Source of the DNA: Breviolum minutum Mf 1.05b.01
Taxonomy: Eukaryota > Sar > Dinophyceae > Suessiales > Symbiodiniaceae
Direction of reading: 5' to 3'
Assembly (NCBI GenBank): GCA_000507305.1
Contig: DF239336.1
Span: 162,401 to 226,400, forward strand
DNA: 64,000 nt
A program made the position numbers and the translations under genes. Of the stretch, positions 24,332 through 36,573 are shown piece after piece. The stretch's first letter is position 1. Every line of letters starts with the position of its first letter. The notes under the pieces were generated by a model. The model was not told the DNA's origin. It saw nothing but the letters and a program-made list of their open reading frames with translations, and did not search any database.

Positions 24332-24782
24332 CAGGTTGGCAGTTTATGACCCAAATTTTTCTTCGGATACAACACCCAAGCTATTGATCCCCGGATTACT
24401 TCCATTGATGGTAGTACAATCTCTAAGATAACAAAAATGGAAATTAACCAAATAAAACTTTTTGAAAAAAGGATGTCTGTATGTCACCTTTGCAGAGTTT
24501 GGGCATATCATTTAATATCCTAGAATCTATCGTATCTGAAAATTTCCCCTTGGTTCAACTACGATTTTCCTGAGGAATTTCCTGATTTCAGAATTGGCAA
24601 CTTTGCACAAAACACAAAATCAATGTTTCGCTCAGAGACAAGGGATGTTGTTTTCGTAGAATAAGTGTTTTTATCATCATATCTTCACTCAAAGTAAGTG
24701 ACTTGATGGTGACATCACCTTAGTCAGTGATAGCATATCTTTGCGCATCATGCTCTGGGCGGTCACTGCTGGGTTCAATGTT

Positions 24783-24857
24783 GTGGTAACCTACAAAAGG
24801 TGGCTGCTCAATTGATTGAATCAATCAGTTGAGCAGCCACCTTTTGAAGGTTATCAC
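24783..24857. repeat. 75-bp near-perfect palindrome
   Basis: GTGGTAACCTACAAAAGGTG continues into GCTGCTCAATTGATTGAATC and then runs back as its complement to GGTTATCAC. Only two base mismatches in the outer arm are visible, and the centre TTGATTGAATCAATCA is itself symmetric. No related copy was noticed in the window. It would form a long hairpin or cruciform. Confidence 0.85.
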
Positions 24858-25278
24858 AAGGGAGTATCACTTATATCAAGTTTAACAACTGTCAACTTCA
24901 ACACATGCTAGATCGCTGCCTACTCCAATGCAATCGGCAGTCATCTAGCGGTGAAACGAAATCCGTGGCTCCAACTGTCGGCCTGAATTCCAACCTTCTC
25001 TGGCGCAGTCAGTTACTTTCAAATCTTTCAAACGTCTCTCGTTTCGTGCATCAGCCGAGCACTGTTCCCAGCATACAAAGGTAGGACCAAAACGAATCTT
25101 CTTCCTCTGCACTCACCATTTCTGCAATAGTATAGCAGCTTCTTCTTTGACCTTGGAAGAACCAAATGGATCTGCAAGGAGACACCACCACTGCCGCTTG
25201 TGCTAGTTCCTTGCATCTCATCTTCTCGAGGTGCCTCTTCGCGAATTTCAGGCGGCAAAGCTTTCAGAGTCACGCCGA

Positions 25279-25930
25279 TCAGCGGGAGAATGATGTGATC
25301 TCAGTGTTGACTGTGCATTGTGCACCTTGCCATCCCGCCGCCCTCGCACCTTTCTTCGCTTTCGCCTCAAGGAATGTTTTTCTGCCCTTTTTGTTTCTTT
25401 TCCTTTGCTCTTTGGCTTGCGCCGTTTTGTTTTTTTTGTCAGTCAAAAAAATGGGCTTTTTTCCTGCTGGATCTTTCAGTACTTCCTCGGTTGATCTCAT
25501 TGAATTTCTTTGGCGCACCGCCCTTGCCTCGATTCATCAAGAAGGCCTGCAGAACACTGGGCTTGAAGCTTCTAGCCAAGCCTTGAAGCTTCAAGCCAAG
25601 CATTCGTAGGCCTTCTTGATGTCGCTCTCGCTGGCACTCTTGTCAACTCCCAAGATCATGTAGAAATTTTTGGTGCAGCCGGACACAAACCAAGGATCGA
25701 CTTCAAGAGGCTTTTTTCGAATGCTGAGCTTGACAAGAAGGCCTGCAGAACACTGGGCTTGAAGCTTCTAGCCAAGCCTTGAAGCTTCAAGCCAAGCATT
25801 CGTAGGCCTTCTTGATGTCGCTCTCGCTGGCACTCTTGTCAACTCCCAAGATCATGTAGAAATTTTTGGTGCAGCCGGACACAAACCAAGGATCGACTTC
25901 AAGGTTTTTTTCGAATGCTGAGCTTGAGGA
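25279..25930 (-). pseudogene. Broken J-domain (DnaJ/Hsp40) remnant
   Basis: On the minus strand 25864-25787 reads FYMILGVDKSASESDIKKAY then ECLA and a stop, matching helices I-II of a J-domain (consensus YYxILGVxxxASxxxIKKAY). The same piece is repeated at 25668-25591. Further downstream, 25535-25485 reads NRGKGGAPKKFNEIN, matching the segment after HPDK plus helix III. The next frame (25279-25518) continues RSTEEVLKDPAGKK and a Lys-rich stretch, matching helix IV. J-domain proteins stimulate Hsp70 ATPase through the HPD loop; here HPD is absent, replaced by repeated CTTGAAGCTTC-type sequence. The homologous pieces fall in different frames with an in-frame stop, so this is a decayed or rearranged copy unless splicing rescues it. 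The plus strand across the repeat also looks protein-like (RIDFKRLFSNAELDKKA), which I take to be chance. Confidence 0.6.
25538..25927. repeat. 196-bp tandem duplication inside the J-domain remnant
   Basis: 25538-25733 is repeated at 25734-25927 with only a small length difference near CTTCAAGAGGCTTTTTTCG versus CTTCAAGGTTTTTTTCG. Within each unit ATCAAGAAGGCCT-type sequence occurs in both orientations (CAAGAAGGCCTGCAG and GTAGGCCTTCTTGATG), so helix II coding sequence is present inverted as well as direct. Confidence 0.85.
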
Positions 25931-26152
25931 CAAAGAAACGCAGGAAACAACCGAGTTGAAGGCAATCCAAAATGGCGTTCATGATGGAGGATTTCCCTGC
26001 CTATGCCACATCACTATATATGAACCGCTTCTAGCTGATATGCTGCAACCCTGAGGTATTCCTAAACTAACCACTGGTATAAACTAACCCTCTGGTTCTT
26101 CGGAGGTTGTCTTCTGCAATTTCGGTCTGAAAAACGAAGCACCGTTTTTTTT

Positions 26153-26445
26153 TTAGAGAAAAAACACATGAAAACACAAACGTTCCATCAAGTCCTTCTG
26201 ATCCGGGATTCCCCTACAAAACTCCCAGGAATGGCAAGTGTGTGTGTGGCAAGTGGGATCGGTTGAAAGGTCGAGTCTTATGAAAGCAAACCAATGGTTA
26301 ATAAACACTAAATAAGGCCTTATCTCTGAGGGGTTAGGTTGATCAAAGATTATCCTTCGGCCAAGTATCTCTGTTTCATCGCAGCGTTCATCGAAGTTCT
26401 TCCAATAATCTAAACCACATTCTCCCACTGCCACCAATCGTTTGC
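26153..26445 (-). CDS. TatD-family nuclease exon (partial)
   Basis: After GTTTGTTTTTTCCAAG (acceptor, AG|G) the minus strand reads KRLVAVGECGLDYWKNFDER followed by CDETEIL. VVAxGExGLDx is the metal-site signature of TatD-type metal-dependent deoxyribonucleases, where the Glu is a metal ligand; KNFDERCDE fits the RNFSxxxEQ stretch after it in bacterial TatD. The remaining frame to the stop at 26153 does not match TatD, so the exon probably ends near 26375. No GT lies there; GCCGAAGG after ...ATACTTG would be a GC donor, a type dinoflagellates use. The N-terminal and C-terminal exons were not located. A minus-strand island at about 26930-26985 (AEKQLREAIVAFGSSVAMGN) could be an upstream exon but has no TatD motif. 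TatD proteins act in DNA repair and apoptotic-type DNA degradation. Confidence 0.5.
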
Positions 26446-29400
26446 CTTGGAAAAAACAAACATATCAAGCGAGTCGCGAAGAAAATGATTCTCAATCTGA
26501 TGCAAACATCATGATAATCCTAAGTCACATGGCCAATAAAAGAAATCTACACCCACTAGAAATCTAAAATAGCTGAGATGAATAGCTAACCTTGTTGAAA
26601 AGCAAACCTAGTGGCTGATATTCCATATTGAACAATCAAAAACTTTATCTTTTTTATGGGGGTCAGTCTTGGGTCAGCCCAGGGGAGCTATAACTCTTCA
26701 TGCGATATCACCCAAACAAGTCACCTTTTAAATGATTTGCAAAAAATGTCCGACTTGACTTGTGTCCCACCTTAAACATCACCAAAAAAGAAGAGCTTTG
26801 GAGTTCATCAAAGGTGATGTTTCAAAACACACATGTTCAAAGTGAGACCACCACCACCACCACCACAACAACAACAGCAAACCTTTCATTTCAAACAAAA
26901 AGGCCCTCCTCCAATCCACAGTTTCCCATGGCCACCGAGCTGCCAAAGGCCACGATGGCTTCACGAAGTTGCTTCTCTGCCTGACCGCGGGACTGTCGCG
27001 ATGGCTATCCGGGCGAAATTACCGGTAATCCGAACCGGTCCTGCCGTGCAACAAACGCAGCTACTAAGCATAGAATCATAAAAATCCTGGGTAAGTTAGA
27101 ATCATGTACAGGTTTTTGCAGATTCTTGATGTTGATGCTGAAAGCCTGCCATTGTGAGACATTCTTAGCAGCTCAAGCTTGTGTTAAGTGTTCCACTTTG
27201 AAAAAACATCCTCAATTTTGGTGTCTGCTTGAACTTTGGTGTCTTCCCAAACGAAATTGGTGTCTTTAAATCCAATGAAAATGCCAGGAAATTGTTTGTC
27301 TTACTACTAAATTTTGATGTTTGTTTTCCCGTCATGCAGTCATGCATCAATGCGTCCTTACCGGAGCAGCCTGCTAGGAAAAATGTCTCTAAAACCCTCA
27401 CATGAACCAAAATCTCTCAGCCATCAAAATTGTGGGTTCCGGTTTGGGCACTCCTGCACTTGTTGTTTTAAGTCATTTTCTCCAACAAAAACGGAGGTTT
27501 CCAGAATTAACATAAACCGTTCGACCTCCGGAGTGAAGTCACGATAGTCATGTGGATGACATCCCAAAGTGCCTCACCAAGGATGCATGTGTTCATTCAA
27601 TATATAGATCTAGGACATGGGAAAACGGAGACATAGTTTGTTGATTAAGTATCTAAATCTATTTAAGTATGTGGAGATATTTTCCATTGCCATATTGATT
27701 TGCAATCATACCTTTTGAAAAGCCATGAAAACTTTAGGAGTAGATACATCATCAGCTGCGGCCTATTCTACTTGATTCAACTGATGTTGGATTCTTATGA
27801 CAGTGACAAGCCGTTTTTTGGGCCTCTTTTGTCGTGCCAACAAAGAAAAACAAATGGAACGAGATGTTAGATCAACACAACTTGCACCCCACAACCAACA
27901 TTGACAAGCACAACATCAACTTAATTGAACCTGTTCAAAGCGACCCAAGATCCTCAACAACCTCTGCATCGTCTCGCAACAAAAAGATCAGCAACAACAA
28001 CTCTTTATCTATACATCCACTCATGTTCCATATTGAAAACTATCCAAAAATATAAAAACACCGCATATGTGTGTCAATGCTAATGTCAATATTAGGTACC
28101 ATTAAAAATGCATGGGTGTCCTGTTAGACTTCACCTCCATGTTAATTTCCACGATAAAAGTTACAACCTTCACAGTCTTTCTTCAAACCCCACTACAAAA
28201 GGATTCTTTCCTTGTTGGGTCCTAAAAAGCTAAGCAAAGCTATGAGGTAAAAAACGTCCAAATTAAAGCATCCAACCAACCCAACAACGCAAAAACTGTA
28301 TTGGACCACCTGTGTGAATCAACATCATTCTGTCGACTTGTCACCATCCAATGATCATAGGGAAAATGCTGGTGGTACCCCAGCTTTTTTTGAACCCCCC
28401 GGTTGGAGCCCTTTAAAAGGGGATTGGGACCCAATAAATAGCAACTATATAAGGTGTATATGGGCTTGATTTCCCCCATCCCAAGGGCAGCCCACCATGT
28501 CGTGTCGGCCAAGGTGCAATACACCGAATCTAAGCCAAGTCGATCTGCACATTCCTCGGATCAAAATGAAACACTGCGGGTAGGTGCGAAAGCAGCAGTT
28601 CTTGCCCAGGTGATTTCATGACGAGATTTGCTTTTCAATCTGCCAGTTGGTCATTTCAAAGGATACACGTATATATACATATTATACTTACTTAGTATAT
28701 ATATATACATATTTTAAGAGCATTGCAGATCTATGATTCTTCATGTTTAGTGCAGAAGCGCAAAGGAATATATGTATATATATATAATATACATCTTTCT
28801 ATATACACCATGGCATTTCTCATTTCTGTGTCTGATGTTGTACCAAGACCAGCGGCTTCCAGCCCAAAACGCCGGAGCCGGACTTGTTAGATTCAGTGCA
28901 TCCAATTCAAGTTTCTGCTGATCTCTGCTGATGGGATGTTTCTTATTTCCTTGTTTTTTTGTACCAGTAGCTTAAAGGCCTTGCCTTGAGACCAGGTCCT
29001 TTACATCAAAACAACAATGAAAACTTAACCTGGTGGGGAAATATATAAATATCTTGCTGATAAAACGTAGATGGCACAGCTCTCCAATTTTGATTTCCAT
29101 GTGGAAAACACACCCTTTACCGACATGCTAAGTACTGAACAGCTGAAAGTTGCAAGTCCAATAGCTCCACAAGTTGTCTACAAAGCCACCAGTCTAAATC
29201 CATCTGTATCAACTGAATGTTCTCAATCCATGTACAACATTTCATCTTGTAAGAGTACTGACTAGTATAAACAGAGGACTAATAAACACCCATGCTGTTT
29301 AATTGGGAAGTTAACATTTTAGCACCAGCAACGTACATCAATATCTAGATAATATGTATATCTCTGTACATAAAAATGTAACTATCTAATACATACTCCT

Positions 29401-30347
29401 TTTCTGAAGGCAACCCCCTTCATGAAACAAACAGCAGTCTATGAATATTGAGTTGATATTTGTCTCCTCCAACCAAGATTGTCAAGATTCAATTATAATC
29501 TTCGTATCTTCAATGGCATCAAGCTCACAACAGTTCGTCACCACCTTGGCTGTGGAAAGGTTGGTATCGAAAACGCGTCTCCCAGACCGCAAGATTTTAC
29601 AGTACATTCTTTGGTTGGTTGGTTTAACGTGAAATTTGACAAAGAAGAAAAATATAGTAATAGTAGGACTTTATTGATAGTGACTTGTTGATATTATGAT
29701 AAAAATTCATGTATAAAGATGCAGTATTTGATTATCTGTAAACTTTGCCTCATCAAAGTAACAAACAAGATGACATGACGCGAAGACTGGTATTTTGTGG
29801 CTCCATGTTGAACTTTGCGTTTACATTATATATGAAAAACTTGCGTATATATCAGCAAGCAAAAAAAATAAATATATATACATGTATATCTAAATAACCC
29901 AGACTGGTGTCCCATATGTTGGAAAGTTTGACCGTCATAAAAGAAAGGAAGGTTTGACTCCCCAAGCAAAGAGCTGGCATCGTTGTGTGGCCTTCTGACT
30001 TCAACTCAACCGTGATTTGTGAATCCAGAGCTGACAAGTCTGATATTCTACTTGGGAGGACCATCCCAGGACTTGTAAGTAGTTGGTAACCCCTATTTAC
30101 ACACCATGAAAAGGCCATTTGGAAGAGGAACAACCCTACTTAGGGGACTTATAAAACCATGGTTATTAACCACTTGCTAAATGGGATAATCCTCCAAGTA
30201 TATCCCATTGGATCCATGGGGATTCACATTCCATGAAAGGGCTTGTCAGTCTTGTGAATGACTTGTAACTTGTAAATCCTATCGATACCCCAGTGAATGT
30301 TTGAAAAAAAAACATCCATGGGAATTCCATTGTTATGGTTATTATAT
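26446..30347. other. Mostly non-coding
   Basis: A CCA/CAA triplet tract lies at 26848-26880. A small ATG frame at 29071-29265 plus (64 codons, starting MAQLSNFDFHVENTPFTDML) is followed near its end by a GTAAGAG donor-like site and could be an exon, but nothing identifies it. A Lys/Asn/Thr-rich frame at 27834-28055 plus looks low-complexity. AT-rich repeats occur at 28670-28710 and 28768-28790. Confidence 0.4.
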
Positions 30348-30448
30348 CTGATAGGATCCATGGGACGAACGGCATAGTTTATCTACATAAAGACCATAAA
30401 AATCAAATTCATCTAGGCAAATATACCAGTCCCCTGGATCCTATGGGT
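30348..30448. repeat. Palindromic MITE, family A (diverged left end)
   Basis: Left CTGATAGGATCCATGGGAC, right CCCCTGGATCCTATGGG. The loop AAAGACCATAAAAATCAAAT is in the orientation of the 10381 copy. Flanked on both sides by TAT, supporting the chosen ends. Confidence 0.7.
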
Positions 30449-30654
30449 ATCTGAATCTAAGATATTCTCATTCGACCGCATAACACCTGACATAGCTGAA
30501 CTGTTGGGAGGATTCTCCCACCTAACCGCCATTTAAGAATTTAGAGTAAAAGTAATGCAAGTTGTTTGTTGTCAAATCCACCTCCATCCAAGACGACTTT
30601 CTATCTGCAACCCCTCCACCAAAACATCTGATAAAGCAGCTGAAATTTTCGTTG

Positions 30655-30706
<52 letters not shown>

Positions 30707-30780
30707 CCACAACCACAACCACAACCACAACCACACACCACAACCACAACCACAACCACAACCACAACCACAACCACAAC
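30655..30780. repeat. Compound (CAA)n and (ACAACC)n microsatellite
   Basis: A (CAA)n run at 30655-30706 passes into (ACAACC)n hexamers to 30780, with one ACACACC interruption. All six frames stay open through it, which explains the long repetitive open frames here. They encode poly-Asn/His, Thr, Gln/Pro or, on the minus strand, Val and Leu/Trp runs, and none has the character of a gene. Confidence 0.9.
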
Positions 30781-31063
30781 TCACCAACATGTGCTTTCAC
30801 CTGATCTCCTGGGAAAAAAAACAAAAAAACATCCATCATAGGCCATTTTTTCGTTCCAAAACCAAGGTACCCACTTCAAGGATGCGAGTTGCGGGTCGGT
30901 ATGAACTTTAAATAGATATTTTTCCACATGTTCACGTGTCAAGCCTTGACCTTGGTGCTGTTGGATTGTCGTGTCCAATATTTTTTGGGACAGAAATGAA
31001 TGTGGATTGGATGATGAAATAGGAATATATCGCATATATAAGTATATATAGATCGATATGTAT

Positions 31064-31153
31064 CCCATAGGATCCATGGATGGTATATTTACCTACATTT
31101 GGTTGATTTTTAGGGTAAATGTAGGTAAATATACCATACATGGATCCCATGGG
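31064..31153. repeat. Palindromic MITE, family A (best copy)
   Basis: CCCATAGGATCCATGGATGG on the left and CCATACATGGATCCCATGGG on the right. The arms continue as TATATTTACCTACATTT and its complement around the loop GGTTGATTTTTAGGG. The stem is near-complete (about 37 bp per arm). Flanked on both sides by TAT. Confidence 0.9.
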
Positions 31154-31626
31154 TATGTGTATAAACACGTATTTTCAGATATACATGTACACGGAATACT
31201 TCTGAACAAAATATTCTTACGAAGGGGATTCAATGATATATTTGAAAATATAAATAAAAATACATTCAAACATATACAACATATACACAACAAGGGAAAG
31301 CAAAGTTTGACTAAGGCTGTTTTCATAAAGGCGAAAGGCTTCCTCTAAGAACAGGAAACAAAAAGTTTTGCTGTTGCGGAAGGGATACTACACACACGCA
31401 AATGTTTGCAACACTTTGGAGAGGAAATCTGCTGGGCAAAGGTGTCATAACACAAACACACAAATTGCCATCTGAAAACATCTGGCCGGCTGGCCCCTTA
31501 GCAAATCCCTTCCAGCAGCAGCAATTGAATATTTCAACATCCTTCAATGGGAAGGCACTAAATGTGATGAAAGCTTCAAAGGTACTCCGGATCAATTCTC
31601 ATGTTAACCAGTACCATGAATCACCA

Positions 31627-31718
31627 TCCCATAAGATCCATGAATGGCAATATTTACCTACATGTTGCTGATTGTTATGGTAAACGTAGGTAAGTATAAT
31701 ATACATGAATCCCATCGG
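31627..31718. repeat. Palindromic MITE, family A (diverged)
   Basis: TCCCATAAGATCCATGAATG on the left, TAAACGTAGGTAAGTATAAT and ATACATGAATCCCAT on the right. The loop is GCTGATTGTTATGG. No clear 3-bp duplication. Confidence 0.75.
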
Positions 31719-34494
31719 CAAAGAAACCAACCAAACCCTGCACTCTACAAAGTGATGGCGATCAGTGGTAAGTAAGTGGACTTTTTGTTGGCCTTCAAAA
31801 GGGCCTCCTAGATATATGGCATGCATATCAGATCTACAAACCACTCATCTTGACCTTGGGGGGTCATGCAAGTCAAATGAAACTTTGATGTTCCTGTTTA
31901 TATAACTTACGTATACATATATAAACATACACATGATATTTAGATATGTTAAATATACGTACATCTATATACAGTATATAATACAGTATAATTATACAGT
32001 ATGTATATTTTTTGTAAGGCATAAAGAATGTCAAGTTTGCAAGCTATCACCTACTAACTGACTTACCTTCCCTGCCTCTCCCCAACTTGCTCCATCATTC
32101 CCTGTCAGGATTCGGGGTCGAAGATCATGTTCTCCATGCGCATACTGACAATCCTAGTCGTCGGTCAGGTAGCGTCGGATGGCTTTTTTTGTGGAAATGC
32201 ATTGCATGTTTCGGTAATTTTCCATCCAAACAAAGGTAGCTGTAGTACTTGACATAACGCAATGCAGCACATGTAATGTATAGTGGAAGGCTTGGAATGT
32301 AAGTAGCAAATAGTAGTAGTGTAGCTACTTAAATGCCCAAAAAAACAAATTTCTTGGATAGATTGGATCTATTACGATTCATCCACATTCATTTATCTTG
32401 ATTCTTGCATGCTATGGGCTATGAGATTCAACTTTCGAAAGGTTGAACAGTGTATACAGATTGACGTTCAAACAGCCCTTTTCCATGAAGGCCCTGAAGG
32501 GACAAAAAACAAAAAAATATATATGGAAACTTGCTGCACCAAGTGTCGTAACCATACCAACACTCACCTGCTTGCCACATTTTGCAGAGCTTTTCCTTTC
32601 CTCCCCAGAGTTTTCCTCCATTCTTCAGATTATGAAGCCTTGGGAAACGAGTGAGTGATGAGGTTGGCAAAAGTTGGCTGCACGGCAAGTTTGGGGAGAA
32701 AATACGCGGAGGAGTATGTGGGTATCATCCAAACATGGTACCTAATGTATCCCTGTTAAAGTTTCACTAGTGTAGTTGTGCACTAACATGCCTGGCCATT
32801 TTGAAGTATCCCGACTCTAAAAACTAAAGAACGGCCATTGGAACGCGAAAAAATCAACTCAAGAATGCCTGTGCTTGACCCCCGCAAAAATCCCATCATA
32901 ACCCTGAAATGTTCCTTACAGAATGCCCTTTCATTTTTGTGGATTTGCTCAAACGCAAAAATTCACCATCCTTCAATGCAACGAAGATGTCTCACTAAAG
33001 AATGATGATTGATTTTTGAAAACCACTTTGAAACCAACAACATGCTTCTTTAAAGAATGCCAGAAGTGCTTCCTGCTAAAAAATGCCAATGCACGCCGTG
33101 CATGCGGCACTAAAAAATGACCCCCTAAACCCATTTTTTAGAGAACACAAGTCCCCTCATTTTGCAGCTGAAATTTTTACGGGGATCTAATGTAATGTCT
33201 AAATTTTGTCCATGCCAACCCGCGATTTGCAGCCAAAAAAACAATCACCTGTAAAAGATCCATTCTTTTCTCACTGGATGGTTTCAAGTGAAAAAAAAAT
33301 AGGGGTCAGAATTTAAAAACCAAAATCCACTAGATTTCTCGGTGAAGATTGAAGATGTGAACGAAACCAACAATGCTTTGTTACCTTTGTTGTTTAAACT
33401 TGTGTTGTTGGTCTCCTGCCTTGCCACAACAAAATCCCGCTCCAGACTCCAAGCAACAGAATATCTAAATGGCAATGAGCATCGCAATACTCCATACCGT
33501 TCAACTCCTGCAAGCATGCCAGGTCAGGAGGGACCAAAGAAGGATCTTATGAATTCTTATGATACATTGCAGCCGCGATTTGTTTGCTATTTTTTGGACG
33601 ACATGTTTTCCTTTCCCAACAAATGACTTATTCAGGAGTAAACAGCAGCATGTTCAGGCTGAGCAGTAGCTGATTCCACCTACAGTCACGGAGTTACTTT
33701 GTTGGGAACTATCATATTCCTTCCCAAAACACTTTTTGAGTCGATGATTTTCCAAAGGGTGGGATACGTGATCGTTCCCCAGTTCCGATGCTCGCCTCCG
33801 CAGATACATGCCGTGTCGGAAGGGGACCTCGAAAACCTTGAGCACCAGGAGTGCAACAGAAACATCCGTCACTCAAGATGCGGAATCCTTGGGGTTTTTT
33901 CAGCAGCATGGCACGGCTGCCGGAAAAAAACGTTTTGGTGATGTGCCCCAAAGGGTTGAGGCGTAATTTTTGAAGAAAACGAAGTGATCTTTGACATCAG
34001 AGATAACAATATAGAGCTCTTTTTGTGAATATTTGCAAGAATCCTATTTTTTTTGTTTGCTAAGATCCTTAGCAAAACATGGGAATTGTTAAGGTCCCCA
34101 TTTTGTCGAAAATTCCATGCCATAGCCGCATAGCCTGATGAAGCAGATCTTAACTTCCAAGTCGCTGAAGAAACATGGCGTTTTTCTATCCACTAGAAGC
34201 ACCTGCTGTAATGGAACGCAGTATTTATCTCATACTATGTTTATATATATATATATATCTTGACACGAGTTTTGTTGGGTGAAATGACTACCAAATGACA
34301 GTTATATTCGTATCTTCTCAAAATATATTTGTTGTGTTATCATAAAAGTTCTTGCAACAGTGAAAGGCACATAAAGCATGTAACTTCTGGCACTCCAGTA
34401 CTCTTTTCAATGGGTACTTCCACCTATAGAAAAAAACAATGGCGATGACTCAAAGAAGGTTGCCAAAGGAACAGCCAAAAATGCTCATGTTTAT

Positions 34495-34600
34495 AAACAC
34501 TCCTTGAAACTAACATATCCCTTGAAAATTGACCCCGGAAAAAGGATATTCCTATGGGAAACCATCATTTTCAGGTGCCATGTTAGTTTCAGGGAGGGTA
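34495..34600. repeat. TIR element, family B
   Basis: ACACTCCTTGAAACTAACAT on the left and CATGTTAGTTTCAGGGAGGG plus TA on the right. About 105 bp. Confidence 0.65.
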
Positions 34601-34672
34601 GTCTTCCAATCATCCGTTTCGGGGGCTTAGCCAGGATTAAAAAAAACAAGTAACTGTCAGCTGGCTCAAACA

Positions 34673-34800
34673 ACTGTTGATGGTTCAGAAATCAAGGGTT
34701 TCCAGCTGAGATGGTGCTAAAACCTTGTAAATCATAGGATATAAACTGCCTGCTCAACTAAATCCAACTGGTGGATTTTTCGGATGTATGCCATCAACAT
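34673..34800. repeat. TIR element, family C
   Basis: Left ACTGTTGATGGTTCAGAAAT, right ATGCCATCAACAT. The interior CCTTGTAAATCATAGGATAT matches the family core. Confidence 0.6.
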
Positions 34801-34939
34801 GCCATCATGGAAGAACCAGGGGAAAAAAAACCATCACCTTCACAACTCTCCATCCAATCTACTTGGCGTTTCCCCCGAACAGCCCCAAGTGCTGATGTCG
34901 GGGGATTTTTTTGAGGTGCAAAAAAAGAGGTTCCAAAAA

Positions 34940-35044
34940 CCCATGACGGATCCGTGGGACGAACGGTATAATTTGCCTACATGGATGGTTGATTCTTTGA
35001 TGGTAAATGTAGGTAAAAAAAAACAGTCCCATGGATGATATGGG
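34940..35044. repeat. Palindromic MITE, family A (diverged)
   Basis: CCCATGACGGATCCGTGGG on the left, TGGTAAATGTAGGTAAA and CCCATGGATGATATGGG on the right. The loop GGTTGATTCTTTGA is present. Flanked on both sides by AAA. Confidence 0.7.
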
Positions 35045-36573
35045 AAATAGTATTGCTCAGAAAAGGGAAGAAGGTGAAATCGAAAAATCTCCGCGCAAAA
35101 TCATGAAACATCAAGAGCAGTTTGTTCAAAAACCCTACACTCTTCTTATATACCACCGCTAGGTTCATCTTGAATTTAATGTTTATAGCATCATCCTGAG
35201 CAACACATTAGGGAAGGAGGGCATCCTTCCAAGAAAAACAACCCCAACAAAACTCCATTGTTTTTTCTATATCCCAAAAAGAAACTCTGGGAGAACAACG
35301 CAATCAAACGCTCCCACGTGACCCAAATGTCATCCAAAAAGTTTCCTTTCTTAGCAGGTCTGGAAGATTGAGATCGATCCTGTTTTGGAGTCAGAGTTGC
35401 GAAGGGTATACCACTCGAGTTGCTATAGATATAGAGTTCACCCGAAAATGATATTTGTAAAAACCAATCAGAAGCTCCGAAATCCGAAAAACAGGACATC
35501 GAATCAAAATTAGTCAAATTTATCCAAAAAGGAAATGAGTTCTATGGATTTTTTGGAAATTTGTGGAGAACAACACAAAATTACGAAGCGTTTTTTTCCC
35601 CGCTGACCTCTGGGATTCTTCAAATATTCTCCCACTGAACTTGCTATGATTCTTGGAGACGCTTTTTTTTTGGTTCACTTATAAAAGTAAAATAAGCAAC
35701 TCTTGGGTTGGAAGGGTAGATTAAAACATTTTATCAACATGGTGGGTGTTGGATGGAGTTTACTTGCTTTTAAACATTTGTTTCCTTTGTGCATGGAAAA
35801 ACACAAATGCATGTTTTAATGCCCTTTTGCTAGCTGCGAAAGGCTGCGAAAATGCATGTGAAGGTGCATCATGAAAATTAGGGACACCGGCAAAAAAGAA
35901 AAAACAAATCCTCTTCTAATACCCTGGACTCTGGACGTGCAAATTGTGAGCAGGTGTTTTACCCCAAAAGTCATATACCAAACACCTTGTCAGCTGGTAT
36001 TGGGATGTCTAATAAAGATAGGGAGTGGGATAGGGGAATGATTTGTTTTGTGGAGAACCTATGGACGTTTAGAGAATCCTAATCATCCTAATCTGCGCAG
36101 AAACAACGCCAAGGAGATGCCCGAAAAATGTCGCGAGAACTAGAATCGCTAGAAGGCAAGTACTTCAGAGTTTTGGACAAAAATGTCCTCGAGTTGAATA
36201 CACGTGATTGGGATCCTTCATCTATAGTCATCTGTAATAGTCTGGACTTTTGTTATGACGAAAATTGTATCTGAAGCTTACGCAATGTCACATTGGGTTT
36301 CACGAATTTGCTTGCCATTTCTCCAACTGGAATGCTTGCCATTAACATCGGCGCACCTCAAGATTTACCTCCAGTTGCTTTTCCACCCTCCAACCATTTG
36401 AAACACAATGTCACTCGTCAACTTGGCACCGGATGAATTTCCAATCTAAAGAGTTCTACTCGTCAGAAAACAGCATCAAAAACCAGGCCAAAATCAGGGA
36501 TCGACGGACGATGCTTACCAAGCGTTGCATCCTATAAAAACACCTTCCCTAATCTCAATCATCGAAGGTGTAT

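Larger units (their letters stand above)
31720..36573. other. Mostly non-coding, with repeats
   Basis: No supported gene. A plus frame at 33342-33626 has a hydrophobic stretch (LLFKLVLLVSCLATTKS) followed by a polar region (EYLNGNEHRNTPYRSTP), but it lacks an ATG. A GTGAGT donor-like site follows KPWET at about 32650 after a long pyrimidine tract (32585-32629). Segment 33720-33778 is similar to 46950-47018. (TA)n lies at 34233-34258. Confidence 0.35.

Noticed and set aside
25166-25609. 147-codon plus-strand frame
   Set aside because: Antisense to the J-domain remnant. Its Phe/Leu/Cys-rich stretch is the complement of the Lys-rich helix IV tail.
26760-26984. Plus-strand frames around a CCA/CAA tract with an ATG in good context (MATELPKATMASRSCFSA)
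   Set aside because: Very short, ends at a stop after 18 codons, and the minus strand is at least as protein-like. No supporting splice site.
30522-30911. Several open frames of 72-118 codons encoding poly-Val, poly-Thr, poly-Asn/His or Gly-Cys runs
   Set aside because: They are translations of the (CAA)n/(ACAACC)n microsatellite, open in all six frames, with no unique coding sequence around it.
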